64,000 nucleotides of DNA from Tragulus kanchil. Its lineage: Eukaryota > Chordata > Mammalia > Artiodactyla > Tragulidae. The stretch covers positions 157,991,501 through 158,055,500 of the forward strand of contig JAIOJX010000005.1 in assembly GCA_022376925.1 (NCBI GenBank). Reading direction: 5' to 3'. Positions 1 to 10,556 of this stretch are shown piece by piece. Position 1 is the stretch's first letter, and every line of letters begins with the position of its first letter. The translations under genes were made by a program, and so were the position numbers. A model generated the notes under the pieces. That model worked only from the letters and a program-made list of their open reading frames with translations, ran no database searches and was not told the origin of the DNA.

Positions 1-939
1 TGTCAGTCTGTTTCAGGGGCACAATTTCGGGTGAAATGTGCTACTATTTGGGATGTTCAGATAGATCAAAGGGAACACAACTTGTAACTCTTCTTGCAGT
101 GATAATTCTGGTCCCATGAATGATGAAAATGAAATGGAATTCCAGCCCACAAGACATACCAAGGCAGCTTAATCATTAATAGTCACAGCCTCTCTCATAA
201 TTTCCAAAGTTTCCTCTGATTTTTAGTTGTTCATTCTGTTACTTCAGGGAAATCAGGATTCCTCAGCCTTTCCCTGCAGTGGCTAAATAGGTTCACCCAG
301 AGTCTGAAGGTGGGTTTGATAGGTCAGAGCCCATCCAGAAGCTAAGGGCCCTCCTTTGTTCTTTTGCCCTATCTGCTTGTCCACGTTTCCTCTCAGTGAG
401 GAGACACCAAAGGTGGTCCTCTATGCAGAGGATGAGAGTAAACAGAGTCAGATTCAGTGATGCAGAAAGGGAAGCAGTAGTTGTAAATGAATGATGAGAC
501 TTGACGCCATCCTCGCTGCCTGCCATGTAATTTTCTTGAAAAAATGGGAGGCAGGATCGAGAGAGCTGACTCATGCTAATAGACTATTTATCAAGCATCT
601 ACATGCCTGGAGATGCCTAAAAGACCAGTAAATGGAGGTGTCAGATGATATATGTGGATAAATTAATGTGATATTCAAATCAATAAACGCAAAGTATTTG
701 AGATGACCAGGCCCATGAAAGCACAGTACTCACAAATACATAGCTTTGCTCTGCACACGGCCCCTCTCTCACACATACATACAAGCAGAGGCTGGTAGTA
801 AACTTTCTGAACTTCTGACCCCTGCCTCGCAGAGAGCATTTGAAGGGACAGAGAGGAAATAGCATATAGACCACATGGTACTTCTTCTTAGGCACTTGCA
901 CGTACTTCTGTCTCATTTAATCCTGCATAGCATTCCTGT
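1..939. other. Unassigned non-coding sequence
   Basis: No repeat family or gene is recognised here. The short open frames on the minus strand lack domain similarity, Kozak context or splice structure that would make them credible. Composition is ordinary AT-rich mammalian intergenic or intronic DNA. Confidence 0.5.
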
Positions 940-1115
940 GCAGCCCGGGGTATTCTCATTTTTCAATATGGAGAAATTGAAGCTCAGAAAGATTATACTG
1001 TTGGAGAAAAAAAAAAAAAAAAAAAAAACCCTGTGGGACTAGATTTCAAAACCAGGGCGGTCTGACTCCAAAGACCTTGATTGCATTCTGTTTCCACTAG
1101 ACCAGCCTGCCTCAT
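940..1115 (-). repeat. MIR-like SINE fragment, split by poly-A
   Basis: The sequence resembles the reverse complement of the conserved MIR core: a segment beginning near ATGGAGAAATTGAAGCTCAG and a second near GGTCTGACTCCAAAG. A pure A run of about 26 bases at about 1003-1028 separates the two halves. MIRs are ancient mammal-wide SINEs and are not expected to be active. The A run may be a slippage expansion. Assigned by eye. Confidence 0.55.
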
Positions 1116-1635
1116 TGGAAAATTACTGATGTCTAAAGTCCATGTATTTGTAACATCTTTGTTGGGTTTGAGTCAAGTTAGTGATTCTGAAATGACTTTG
1201 GGATAAGAGGACCTCCTGTCAAAGCTTTACGAGAAACCAGCTATCCCCAGTTATTATTGATTTCATCCTCACTTTCTTAACTGTAATCAGCATCGGTTCT
1301 TTCTTATTCCCTGATAGCATTAAGTTATGATAGCATTAGGGGGACAGAGAATAACATCAGCAAATACTGATACTGCTTAGTAGATCAGTAAAATGTGACA
1401 ATTGGCAACAGTTAAAGTAGGTCTTATCTAAAAAGTATGGACATAAATACAAAGCACAGAATTAAAAGCATTTCAGATAAAGATAACTTTGCTAAACAGA
1501 CTTTTTTAGGTATAAATGCAAATACAGTCTTGCTTCTGAGCATCTTATATAAGCATGATTCTGCCCTTGGCATGGCTATTCAATTTTATTTGGACCTTAC
1601 ATCTAACACATAGTAGGTACTAGGTAAAGGTCATT
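1116..1635. other. Unassigned non-coding sequence
   Basis: AT-rich sequence with no recognisable gene, RNA or repeat. A short duplication of a TGATAGCATTA-type word occurs near 1313-1337. Confidence 0.45.
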
Positions 1636-2004
1636 TTATGGACTGAATGTGTCCTCCTGAAATTTATATGTTGAAGCCGTACCCCCTAATGGAATGGGAC
1701 CTTTGGAGGTAATTAGGTTTAGATAAAGTCCTGAGGGTGGGATCAGTGTCCTTATAAGAGAGGAGATTAGCACTTGCGCACGCGCGCACACCCCCCCCAC
1801 CCCCCACCCCTCGCAAGTCGAGAACTCAGTGAGAAGGCAGCTGTCTGTGAGCCAGGAAGAGGCTCCCACCAGAAACCAAATTCCAGGAACCAAATTTGCC
1901 AGCACCTTGATCTTGGACTTCCCGGTCCCCAGATATGTGAGAAATAAATATTTGTTTAAGTCACCCAGTCTGTGACAGTTTGTTACAGCAGCTACGCTAA
2001 GACA
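1636..2004 (+). mobile_element. MLT1-type solo LTR (ERVL-MaLR)
   Basis: It begins with TTATGGACTGAATGTGTCCT and runs through the typical MLT1 landmarks: GGGACCTTTGGAGGTAATTAG, CCTTATAAGAG, the CTTGATCTTGGACTTCCC block, the polyadenylation motif AATAAA near 1944 and a 3' end resembling AGCAGC-TACGCTAAGACA. MLT1 LTRs are old non-autonomous retrovirus-like LTRs shared by placental mammals. No internal region or second LTR is present. A G/C-rich insertion (1776-1812: alternating CG/CA followed by C runs) replaces part of the usual middle. Confidence 0.8.
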
Positions 2005-2722
2005 GGCTAGTTGAGATGAGTCTGTCTCAGTCTCTAATAAAGAGACCTTTCGACGACTTCATTTTGTTTCTGTTCCCTTTGCTCTGACTTGATGTACTCT
2101 TTTTTAATTTTGACTGTCATCCCCAGTGATTAGAGGAAGAAAGGACAGATTAAGATTTCTCTTTTTCTTCTTCCAACTTCTGCCTCAATGGAATTCACGC
2201 CATTTCAGGAGCTCTTCCGTTTTAGAAAAGACACCTGTCTTCACATGTGTACCTGGTCCTCAGCCCTAATTACTTGTCTTCAGAATCCCCCGTGTCCCAG
2301 GGCTTCTCTTACCTAAGCCTGGAGGTCATTGGCAGGACCCTTCATAGAAGGGCAGCAACACCCCTTCCCTCCCTGCTCATATTTTAAAAATCAGTTCACT
2401 AAAGTTTCCATTTAAAAGCTCCAAGGGAAAATTAGGTACAGTAATAACATTTTCATATGATTATTTGCCATATTGGCATTGAGGCAGAGAAATCTGTTAG
2501 AAAAACTGCTTGCTCTTTTCCCATGTGTCCATATTGAATAATATAGAGCTAGATATGCTGTCTCTATTCTGAAGCTGTCATGAGCTGTAGTAACTGGTTT
2601 GACACTTATTATCTTTTTTAATGCAAAGAGGAAATTGTCAGAGTTTGCAACAGTAAAGCAGACCCTTTGTTATTTGTGTTATTTTCACTTGAAAGTATTT
2701 TTTACTCTCTTTGTCTTGATAG
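2005..2722. other. Unassigned non-coding sequence
   Basis: No gene or repeat that I can name. It leads directly into duplication A. Confidence 0.45.
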
Positions 2723-4942
2723 AAATGAAGTTTATGTGGTAAAAGACGCTGGCATGACATGAAATGCCAGAATTTGGACAGTATCAGAGCAGAGCAGGAG
2801 CCAAATGAATCACTAATTGGTCGTTTTTAGAACCAGTGTTTATAAGCAAAGCTGTCAACTTAAATCACAGCCTAACCTCATAGGATCTTAGTGCTTTATC
2901 AGAATAATTATTCATCAGTGACTTTAATATTTCTTTCTGGAGTGGTTAAAAGCATCATTTCCATGCTGGTTCATGAGCACGTATCATGCAGCCTGGCTTC
3001 ATTCAGGCCTGTGTTCATTCATCGTAGGAGAAAAGATGTACACTGAATTATGCTTTTAATTTTATATCCCTGGGAGGAATTCATGATCGGATCATTCTGG
3101 CCTTTGTGCTGTGCTGGCTTGAAAACAATTCTGAAGGGCCTAATGGTTAAGCGTAAAAACTGCCTTCATTTACTTTCAATGAACCTTTGATATTCAACAG
3201 TTACATTAAACAGAGTGAAAAGCACCATGGCAGTCCCATATTCATTTTCTCCAGCCAGTCAGATGAACACTCAGGAACTCCAATGGACATTTCCAGACTT
3301 GTTTGCCAGTTTACATTCTTGGAAGAGTTAAAGGGCTGTTGGAGGTCACTGCCCTGGGATGGTTGGGGGAGATGGCCACTGAGTGTGAGCCATTGCCTTT
3401 CCAGGTCTGACTCTGCCACTGCCCCTGCCTCCCCCAGGGACCTGCAGAGAGTCTCTGTAGTTTTAGAAGTCAGTCTTGTTACTTTCAGTTGCTGAGTTAG
3501 ACCTTACCTTAGGTCTTTTTTCTTCCCTACGAATCTGTGATTTACAAGGGAAAGTATGGCGGCAGCTTTGGGCCAAGAAGCAGCAGGGACCTGGGAGATC
3601 ACAGCCATGCTAATCTTCTGCGAGCCACGTAATGGCCCCTGTATAGAATAACTTCATCCTGAGCCGTCAGCAAATATTAAATGTCTCTGTAGATGATGCT
3701 GCATTTGGTGCTGGGAGAAGGACAAAAAAATGATATCATAGTCAGTTTGGCAGGTAAGTGAGAACTAAAGGCACAGAAAAGAAATCGATGAGTCAGCGCA
3801 TATTGCAGTGAGTGCCTTGAGTAGTAAATGAAGTTTATGTGGTAAAAGACGCTGGCATGACATGAAATGCCAGAATTTGGACAGTATCAGAGCAGAGCAG
3901 GAGCCAAATGAATCACTAATTGGTCGTTTTTAGAACCAGTGTTTATAAGCAAAGCTGTCAACTTAAATCACAGCCTAACCTCATAGGATCTTAGTGCTTT
4001 ATCAGAATAATTATTCATCAGTGACTTTAATATTTCTTTCTGGAGTGGTTAAAAGCATCATTTCCATGCTGGTTCATGAGCACGTATCATGCAGCCTGGC
4101 TTCATTCAGGCCTGTGTTCATTCATCGTAGGAGAAAAGATGTACACTGAATTATGCTTTTAATTTTATATCCCTGGGAGGAATTCATGATCGGATCATTC
4201 TGGCCTTTGTGCTGTGCTGGCTTGAAAACAATTCTGAAGGGCCTAATGGTTAAGCGTAAAAACTGCCTTCATTTACTTTCAATGAACCTTTGATATTCAA
4301 CAGTTACATTAAACAGAGTGAAAAGCACCATGGCAGTCCCATATTCATTTTCTCCAGCCAGTCAGATGAACACTCAGGAACTCCAATGGACATTTCCAGA
4401 CTTGTTTGCCAGTTTACATTCTTGGAAGAGTTAAAGGGCTGTTGGAGGTCACTGCCCTGGGATGGTTGGGGGAGATGGCCACTGAGTGTGAGCCATTGCC
4501 TTTCCAGGTCTGACTCTGCCACTGCCCCTGCCTCCCCCAGGGACCTGCAGAGAGTCTCTGTAGTTTTAGAAGTCAGTCTTGTTACTTTCAGTTGCTGAGT
4601 TAGACCTTACCTTAGGTCTTTTTTCTTCCCTACGAATCTGTGATTTACAAGGGAAAGTATGGCGGCAGCTTTGGGCCAAGAAGCAGCAGGGACCTGGGAG
4701 ATCACAGCCATGCTAATCTTCTGCGAGCCACGTAATGGCCCCTGTATAGAATAACTTCATCCTGAGCCGTCAGCAAATATTAAATGTCTCTGTAGATGAT
4801 GCTGCATTTGGTGCTGGGAGAAGGACAAAAAAATGATATCATAGTCAGTTTGGCAGGTAAGTGAGAACTAAAGGCACAGAAAAGAAATCGATGAGTCAGC
4901 GCAGCATAGGGTGTGTCAGGTGAGTGCCTTGAGTAGTAAATG
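2723..4942 (+). repeat. Tandem duplication A (about 1.10 kb x2)
   Basis: Copy 1 is 2723-3825 and copy 2 is 3826-4942, offset 1103 bp. The copies are nearly identical across the body. At the right end, copy 1 reads TATTGCAG where copy 2 reads GCATAGGGTGTGTCAG, so copy 1 has lost about 8 bases next to the junction. The words at the breakpoints share AAATG. Neither copy contains a recognisable gene. The paired 102-residue open frames inside are duplicated chance ORFs. This is interpreted as an assembly overlap rather than a biological repeat. Confidence 0.95.
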
Positions 4943-5814
4943 TGGAGAGCAGAAGTGGAGGTGCTCAGGGAGGTGCATAGGCTTGACTGTGGAGCGTAAG
5001 TGTGCCACGCGCAGGCCACACTGGAAGGAGGGTCGTGCTTACGAACTGGGCAGACAGTAGGGAGCTGTGCTGAAGTTTCTTCCTTTAAGTGTAGCCCTTA
5101 CTGGGAAGTTTTTCTGAGAGTTAAAGTACTATTATTGTACAAAAATTGGAAACTAGGAAAACATAGTAAGAAAGTAAAAATCACCCATATCTTCCCAACC
5201 ATAGATTATTGCTTTGGTATTTGGTCTGTTTCTTTTTAGTCATGTGTGTTTATTTCTTTTTAAACATAAACTTCAGGTCATATTACATATGTTTTGTATC
5301 TTTTTTCATTTAATGTTGTCTTGCTTTCCCCCACATTGTTAAATATTGCTTGAAAACATTTTTTCAGGGCTGCATGCTATTTCATTATGCACATGTTCCA
5401 TAATTTGAAGCAATTGTAGATTGTTTTTGTTTTGATATTGTAACTAGTACTATGATGGATACTCACAAATTTTTACTTGGTCTTATATATAAATTATCTG
5501 ATTATTTGAGATTTCAAAAAATAATATTTCAACGTTCATAGAGTTTTCTGTGGCAGTTGAGGAGTTTGAACTTTAAATTAGATATTATCTGAATTTTTTT
5601 ATCATGATGTTGACTAAAAATCTGACTCTAGAAAAGAAGTGTAATTTTATCTCTGAAGAAGACTGGCGAATGCCTCTACCCTGGAATAGGTAGGGGTATC
5701 ATACAAGAAGACTGTAAGAACCAATGCTTGTATTTATTGATTCATTCCTTTATGTTTATGAACAGGAAGCTTTGCCGGACTCTGGGAAGGAGAATGGCTT
5801 GAATTAGTCCGAGT
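4943..5814. other. Non-coding, possible old interspersed repeat
   Basis: The part from about 5135 to 5470 (CACCCATATCTTCCCAACCA, then TTGTTAAATATTGCTTGAAA) resembles a common ancient mammalian interspersed repeat module, but I cannot assign a family. The remainder is unassigned. Confidence 0.35.
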
Positions 5815-6345
5815 TGGATTAGTTGGCTCTCTCTGAAGCTACTGCAATGGTCTCCTAACTAGTTTTCCCATTTACACTCTTGTGCCTCTGTATTTCCCCA
5901 TCCAGAAGTTCCAGGGTTCTTTGCAAGACTATAAATCAGATTATGTATATAACGCTGTAGGGTTCCATTATACCTGGGATAAAATCCAGCATCCTAATAT
6001 GGCAGCTGTACTCCCCATTTATTACCTCCAGCCTTAATGACCTTTTTTTTAAAAAAAAAAAAAAAAAATTTATTTTCTTGCAGAGTTTTATTGTTAACTG
6101 CCACATGTTGACCTGAATTCACCATAGGTATAGATATGTTCCCCTCCCCCACTTACTGGTGTTTTTTGCATTTTCTAAAGCATGCTGAGCTCTGTCCTTT
6201 CTGAGGGTTTTGCCCCATGTTGCCTCTCTTCCCAGAGTGCTCGTGTCCCAGCCTTGCTGTGACTCAGAATACCCTTTAGTTTCAGCTCAGTCACTGAGCG
6301 AGTCCTTTTTTGACCACCACTCACCCTCATCTTAACTGAGTCATC
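5815..6345 (+). mobile_element. LINE-2 (L2) fragment interrupted by L1 tail
   Basis: 5815-6040 matches the 3' part of L2 (CTACTGCAATGGTCTCCTAA, ATAAAATCCAGCATCC). 6156-6345 continues it (TGCCTCTCTTCCCAGAGTGC, TTTTTTGACCACC). The interruption at about 6041-6155 is an antisense L1 3' end. L2 is an ancient inactive LINE, and no intact frame survives. Confidence 0.7.
6041..6155 (-). mobile_element. L1 3'-end fragment, antisense
   Basis: A T8/A18 homopolymer zone is followed by TTTATTTTCTTGCAGAG and a segment ending near GATATGTTCCCCTCCCCC. This resembles the reverse complement of a ruminant L1 3' UTR. It sits inside the L2 fragment and so inserted after it. Confidence 0.55.
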
Positions 6346-6395
6346 CATAGAATCCAGGTCTTTTCCTTTAAAGCGCTTGTCACAATTTGTAATTG

Positions 6396-6516
6396 GAGAA
6401 GGAAATGACTACCCACTCCAGTGTTCTTGCCTGGAAAATCCCACAGACAGAGGAGCCTGGTGGGCTGCAGTCCATGGAGTTGCAAAGGTCGATACGACTG
6501 AGCAACTAACACACAC
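6396..6516 (+). mobile_element. Bov-A/BovB-type SINE module
   Basis: Contains the diagnostic run CCCACTCCAGTGTTCTTGCC, CAGAGGAGCCTGGTGGGCTG, CAGTCCATGGAGTTGCAAAG and CGACTGAGCAACTAAC. These are the hallmark words of the BovB-derived Bov-A unit found in ruminants. The tRNA-derived head of Bov-tA is absent. This element is among the strongest taxonomic pointers to Ruminantia. Confidence 0.85.
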
Positions 6517-7010
6517 AGTTTGTAACGAGACCTTTATTTGTGTATCTGTTTAATGTATGACTTCTTCACTGGACTGTAAGATCAAAAAGGTCAGGGATCA
6601 TGACTGTCTTGCTCACTTTTGCCCAGTACCTATCACTGTCCTTGTCATGCATAGAGGTGAAAGAATAAATGAAAAGTGAGTACAGAATTAGAGTTCATAA
6701 TCTTTCTATGCTTCCATGTTAGCTCTGAAGGTAAGAGGAGGAGGAAGCAGAAGTGACAAGTGGGGACTTCGGTGGTTGGCAGGGTAAAGATAGGATTGAC
6801 CGAGATGGCTAGGTTAAATCAAATTAGGAGAAAAATGGTGACTCTGGCTTATTAGGCCTGTGTAATTTAAGGATGAAAGTGGAATCTGCGAGACTGTCTG
6901 CTGGAAAAATCCACCATGCCAGCCCTGGTCTCCTGTCTTAATAAAGTAAAGCCTTATTTCAAACCTGTTGTTTATTTTTTGAGATATTATTCATGAATCA
7001 GATAACACCT
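6517..7010. other. Unassigned non-coding sequence
   Basis: No gene seen. 6540-6680 (CACTGGACTGTAAGATC, TTGCCCAGTACCTATCACTG) looks like an L2 3' terminal fragment on the plus strand. The rest is unassigned. Confidence 0.4.
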
Positions 7011-7249
7011 TTTTTTTTTGGCCTCATTTATTGGTTCTTTCTTTATTTATTTTCATCCATCTTTATTCTTTGGCCTGTATGGGCCTCCCATTGCTGTGGC
7101 CTCTTGTTGCAGAGCACTGGCTCTGGGCGCACGCGCTCCACTGGTCCATCTGTTCTGCGGCATGTGGGGTCTTCCTGGGCCAGGGATAGAACCGGCGCCC
7201 CTTGCACTGCAAGGCGAACTCTTTACCCACTGGACCACCAGGATAGCCC
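7011..7249 (-). mobile_element. Lineage SINE (CHR-2-derived), minus, internally deleted
   Basis: The minus strand carries the tRNA-Glu head: reverse of CCCACTGGACCACCAGGATA, with the B-box region as the reverse of GGGATAGAACCGGC. The body word ATCTTTATTCTTTGGCCTGT on the plus strand marks the A-rich tail side. Compared with the full-length copies it lacks about 35 bp in the middle: the second CCAGAGC-to-ACACTGGTCC stretch is missing. Fragments of it give spurious open frames on both strands. Confidence 0.8.
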
Positions 7250-9012
7250 CGCTTTTCCTTTTATAACTGTTGAGTTGCTTTAAACCCCTCTAAAGTGCAG
7301 AGGAAGAAATAAAGACATTTTAGTCTTGTTTGTGCCATCCGCCTTACTCAACGCCTGCATTTCCCTGTTCCTTTTCGAGGAGAAAGAGAAGTTGGGACTT
7401 CACCCTTTGTTCCTTACCCCAACCACTAGCATCAACTTCCACCTTTTTTTTGGAAAAAAAGAAAAATAAAACTACAAATTTGGGGAGATTCAATATTGTT
7501 CACATACTTACTGGGATCCAACCATAGTATCAGACTCATAATGTTAGGTTTTGAATATAGTGTTTAAAGTCTTGGTATTTTGCAGTATTGCAAGATAAAT
7601 TTGGGAGCAGCTTTTTCTCGAGAAATAATAGACATATTCTTAGTCCTGTGAAATGTGGGTAATGCAAGAATGGGTTTGATTATAACTTGAGCAGGATTAT
7701 TGATCTTGGAAAGCCAAACCTAGTGTAATCTCATTTGTTCACATTACAGATCTAGCATGTTTTTAGAAGATGAAAGTATGAACCAAACCCCATCTCATTA
7801 GGTGCCTTTTGGTCTTGAGTCTGTAGAGGTTGTAAAACTTATCCTTGGGCTGGATAGTTATTTTTTTGTTTTCAGGGTTGAGGCTGCCCTTGAGATATTA
7901 GTCAGGTACAGTCTTGAGGTCATACATAATTTTTTAAAAGTTATTTAAATGACCACCAATGGTCTTGCTGCTTGGGCACCTCTCTATGACAGTGCCCAGT
8001 GCTCCTTTTCAGGAACCGGCTCAGCCTGACACAGTTGTACTTGCTGCTTCACGCTCTGTAAAATGTTATTTAAATATTTCTAACTTATTGTTTCATGCTG
8101 AGTTTTATGGAACATAAATTTCTATTTAGGCCACTAATTTACAGTAGAAGTTTGTTACTAATATCACTGCAGGCTCCATCCATCTAAAAATATTGCTCAT
8201 AACCTACGCTAAAAATATGTTATATATTTGCACTGTATGTAAACAGTGTTGTGTTTTATTAGTGTGCAGAGCTTTGTCTGTGGAAACGTGGTTACTGCAG
8301 CATATATTTATAAGGGATAAGGGCTCAGCTATGGTGGAAAGAGTACAGAAAAGTGAAATCCCTGCAGGATGGGATTTATGGAATTTTCAGACCGCTTTGC
8401 AGAAAATCTGCATACACTACCTATGTTTTGTTTGTTTTTTTTTACAAGGCACCACTATTCTATATAATCGACTTTTTTATTAAGATTATAAATTTTAACA
8501 AGTAATCTGCACAGTTTTACTCGATGATATACAATTCAGTCTACACAAAAATACAGGGAAATCAGGGAGAAGGCCCAGAAAGGAAGGGCTGGCAACTTGT
8601 GTTGCAGCCCAGATGGTGCTAGTGGCAGAGATCTAGAGGGGCTGCAGACAAGCCCCTCTTTGTTTTTTGTTTTTGTTTTTTAATAACAAAAGGCTTTAAA
8701 TTATACAAAATCTATTGAGCTAAAGACTCAGAACAGGGTTCTCAGAGACTGAATGAATGCTCGTTTTGTGATATGTAACCAAAGACTGAACCAGGACAGT
8801 GCAATTTCGAAGCACACATACAGACACCATGTCTGAGCAGAAGCTTGGTGAAAAGTCCCCAGCCACGACCTACCTTTTCTATAGAGACAAAGTGAAATCT
8901 TGTAGAATGTTCTGGGAAGCTCTGTTGTTTCATTTATTCTCCACATTTCTAAATGGCTTATAGAGGGTTGAAACTGCAAATATATTGAATTCAAGAGAGG
9001 TAGTCATTATTT
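7250..9012. other. Unassigned non-coding sequence
   Basis: 1.76 kb without any gene or confidently named repeat. Homopolymer-rich patches occur near 7446-7462 and 8660-8682. Several sub-100-residue open frames have no recognisable similarity. Confidence 0.45.
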
Positions 9013-9223
9013 TTCTTTTATTTTAATTTTTTCCCCCATCATGCCTCTTTTATTTCCATATTTATTTTCATCTATCTTTCATTCTTTGGCATGTGTGGGC
9101 CTCCCGTCATAACACCGGTCCAGCTGCTTCGTGGCACGTGGGATCTTCCCAGGCCAGGGATTGAACCGGTGCCCCTTGCACTGCAAGGCAGACTCTCCAC
9201 CCACTGGACCACCAGGGCAGCCC
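9013..9223 (-). mobile_element. Lineage SINE, minus, large internal deletion
   Basis: The same SINE family on the minus strand: CTTTCATTCTTTGGCATGTG, then GGGCCTCCCGTC, then an abrupt skip to ACACCGGTCCAGCTGC and GGCACGTGGGATCTTCC. About 100 bp present in full-length copies is missing between CCTCCCGT and CACCGGTCC. The tRNA-like end is preserved at 9160-9222. Confidence 0.8.
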
Positions 9224-9489
9224 TAATAATGTTTTAATGGCAAGTTTTTACCTTCAAAAACATGTATTAAATGGACCAGAAATAATGTCAGTTGGATGCT
9301 CTTTCTAGTAATGGAGAAATGTAATTCCAAGGAATGACATTTTTGTTTTCTTTTGCTAAGTGGCCTTAAGCTGGAGGTGATTTGGGGAATAAAAGGTTTA
9401 AGATTGTGGAAGAGTTTCTTTGGATCCTTTTGAGGAACCTTTAGTTAATACAAGCCATGTAGAGTGGTTACCTCAAAGTATTCAACCTG

Positions 9490-9827
9490 GACTTCCCTGG
9501 TGGTCCAGTGGGTAAGGACACCACCTTGCAGTGCAGGGGGCGCCAGTTCGATCCCTGGCCTGGGAAGATCCCACGTGCCGCGGAGCGGCTGGACCGATGT
9601 GTCTAATTACCGAGCCGGAGCTCTGGAGCGCATGCGCCCAGAGCAGGTGCTCTGCCACAACAGAGGCCACTGCGATGGGAGGCCCACACGGGCCGAAGAA
9701 CAAAGATGGATAAAAATAGATAAATGAAAGACCAATAGAAGTGGCCCGCCCGCCCCCCCACCCCTGCTCCCCAACGCACCCCCTCCTCAAAAAATTAAAA
9801 ACTATAGAGAAAAATGTTTAAAAAAAA
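9490..9827 (+). mobile_element. Full-length lineage SINE with 15-bp TSD
   Basis: The tRNA-Glu-derived head starts ACTTCCCTGGTGGTCCAGTG, with an A box at about 9501-9511 (TGGTCCAGTGG) and a B box at about 9545-9555 (AGTTCGATCCC). The body resembles CHR-2 (GTGCTCTGCCACAACAGAGG) and ends in a distinctive tail with AAAGATGGATAAAAATAG and GAAAGACCAATAGAAGTGGC, then a C-rich stretch and poly-A. A perfect target-site duplication, AAAGTATTCAACCTG, flanks it at 9475-9489 and 9828-9842. This shows L1-type retrotransposition and a fairly recent insertion. Confidence 0.9.
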
Positions 9828-9842
9828 AAAGTATTCAACCTG

Positions 9843-10216
9843 AGCTCTAATCCAGTTCTTCACTAGAAGTATTGAGGGAGAGAGGAGATAGGTTCATTTT
9901 GATTAAATCCCAGTTAAATGAGTTGATTTTGTTCCTGGTGTCTTGATGGGTCAGATTCTCAGGTGAGGCCGCCTGTGCACTGACTTCACTTGTTCTTCTT
10001 CCTTTGATAGCAGCAGGGCCACTGGGCATCACCTGGGGAACCCAAAGTTGGCACTTGTTGTCCAGTTGAAAAGACTACTGTGTCTCAAAACCAGGCTAAT
10101 GAAAGTGCCCACTGAGCTACCAGAGCTTAGTTTTGTTGTCTTTCAAGGATATGTTGAGATATGAAAACCAGGTTTATAAATGGGAAATCTTACAGCTTGT
10201 TTAAAGTATCTTTGCA
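9843..10216. other. Unassigned non-coding sequence
   Basis: No gene. A GGGCATCACCTGGGGAAC word at about 10023-10040 is reminiscent of a MER5-type element, but too little remains to call it. Confidence 0.4.
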
Positions 10217-10556
10217 GAAAACTAATGCCTTTGGTTTTGCCTCTAAAGTAGTGATGCTGTGGTGAGAAGTCTAACATCCTGTTCTTACATGACTCCCCAG
10301 AGGGCCAAAAGCCATCATCTGTGATGAGGACATTTTACAAACAACTCCCAAAGAGTTTTAACGTAGCAAATGAATCTTGGAAAACTGCTTTTTCTAATTT
10401 ACTACCTTGTTCAGTGCATGTTAAAGAAGAAGCAGTGAATCATATAATTAAATGTGATTTTTAAGGCCTCTGAGGTGGCACTTGGTAATTGATACTCACT
10501 GGCGTCTTGCTTGACCTGCCGGACTGAGACGGGAGGTCTTCCAGGGCTCATCTCTT

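Noticed and set aside
3187..4598. Identical 102-residue open frames as a possible paralogous gene pair
   Set aside because: The identity comes from duplication A. There is no domain, splice structure or start context, and the flanking non-coding DNA is duplicated just as well.
9501..9555. Functional tRNA-Glu gene from the A and B boxes
   Set aside because: No cloverleaf with an intact acceptor stem, and the sequence continues into a SINE body and poly-A tail with target-site duplications.
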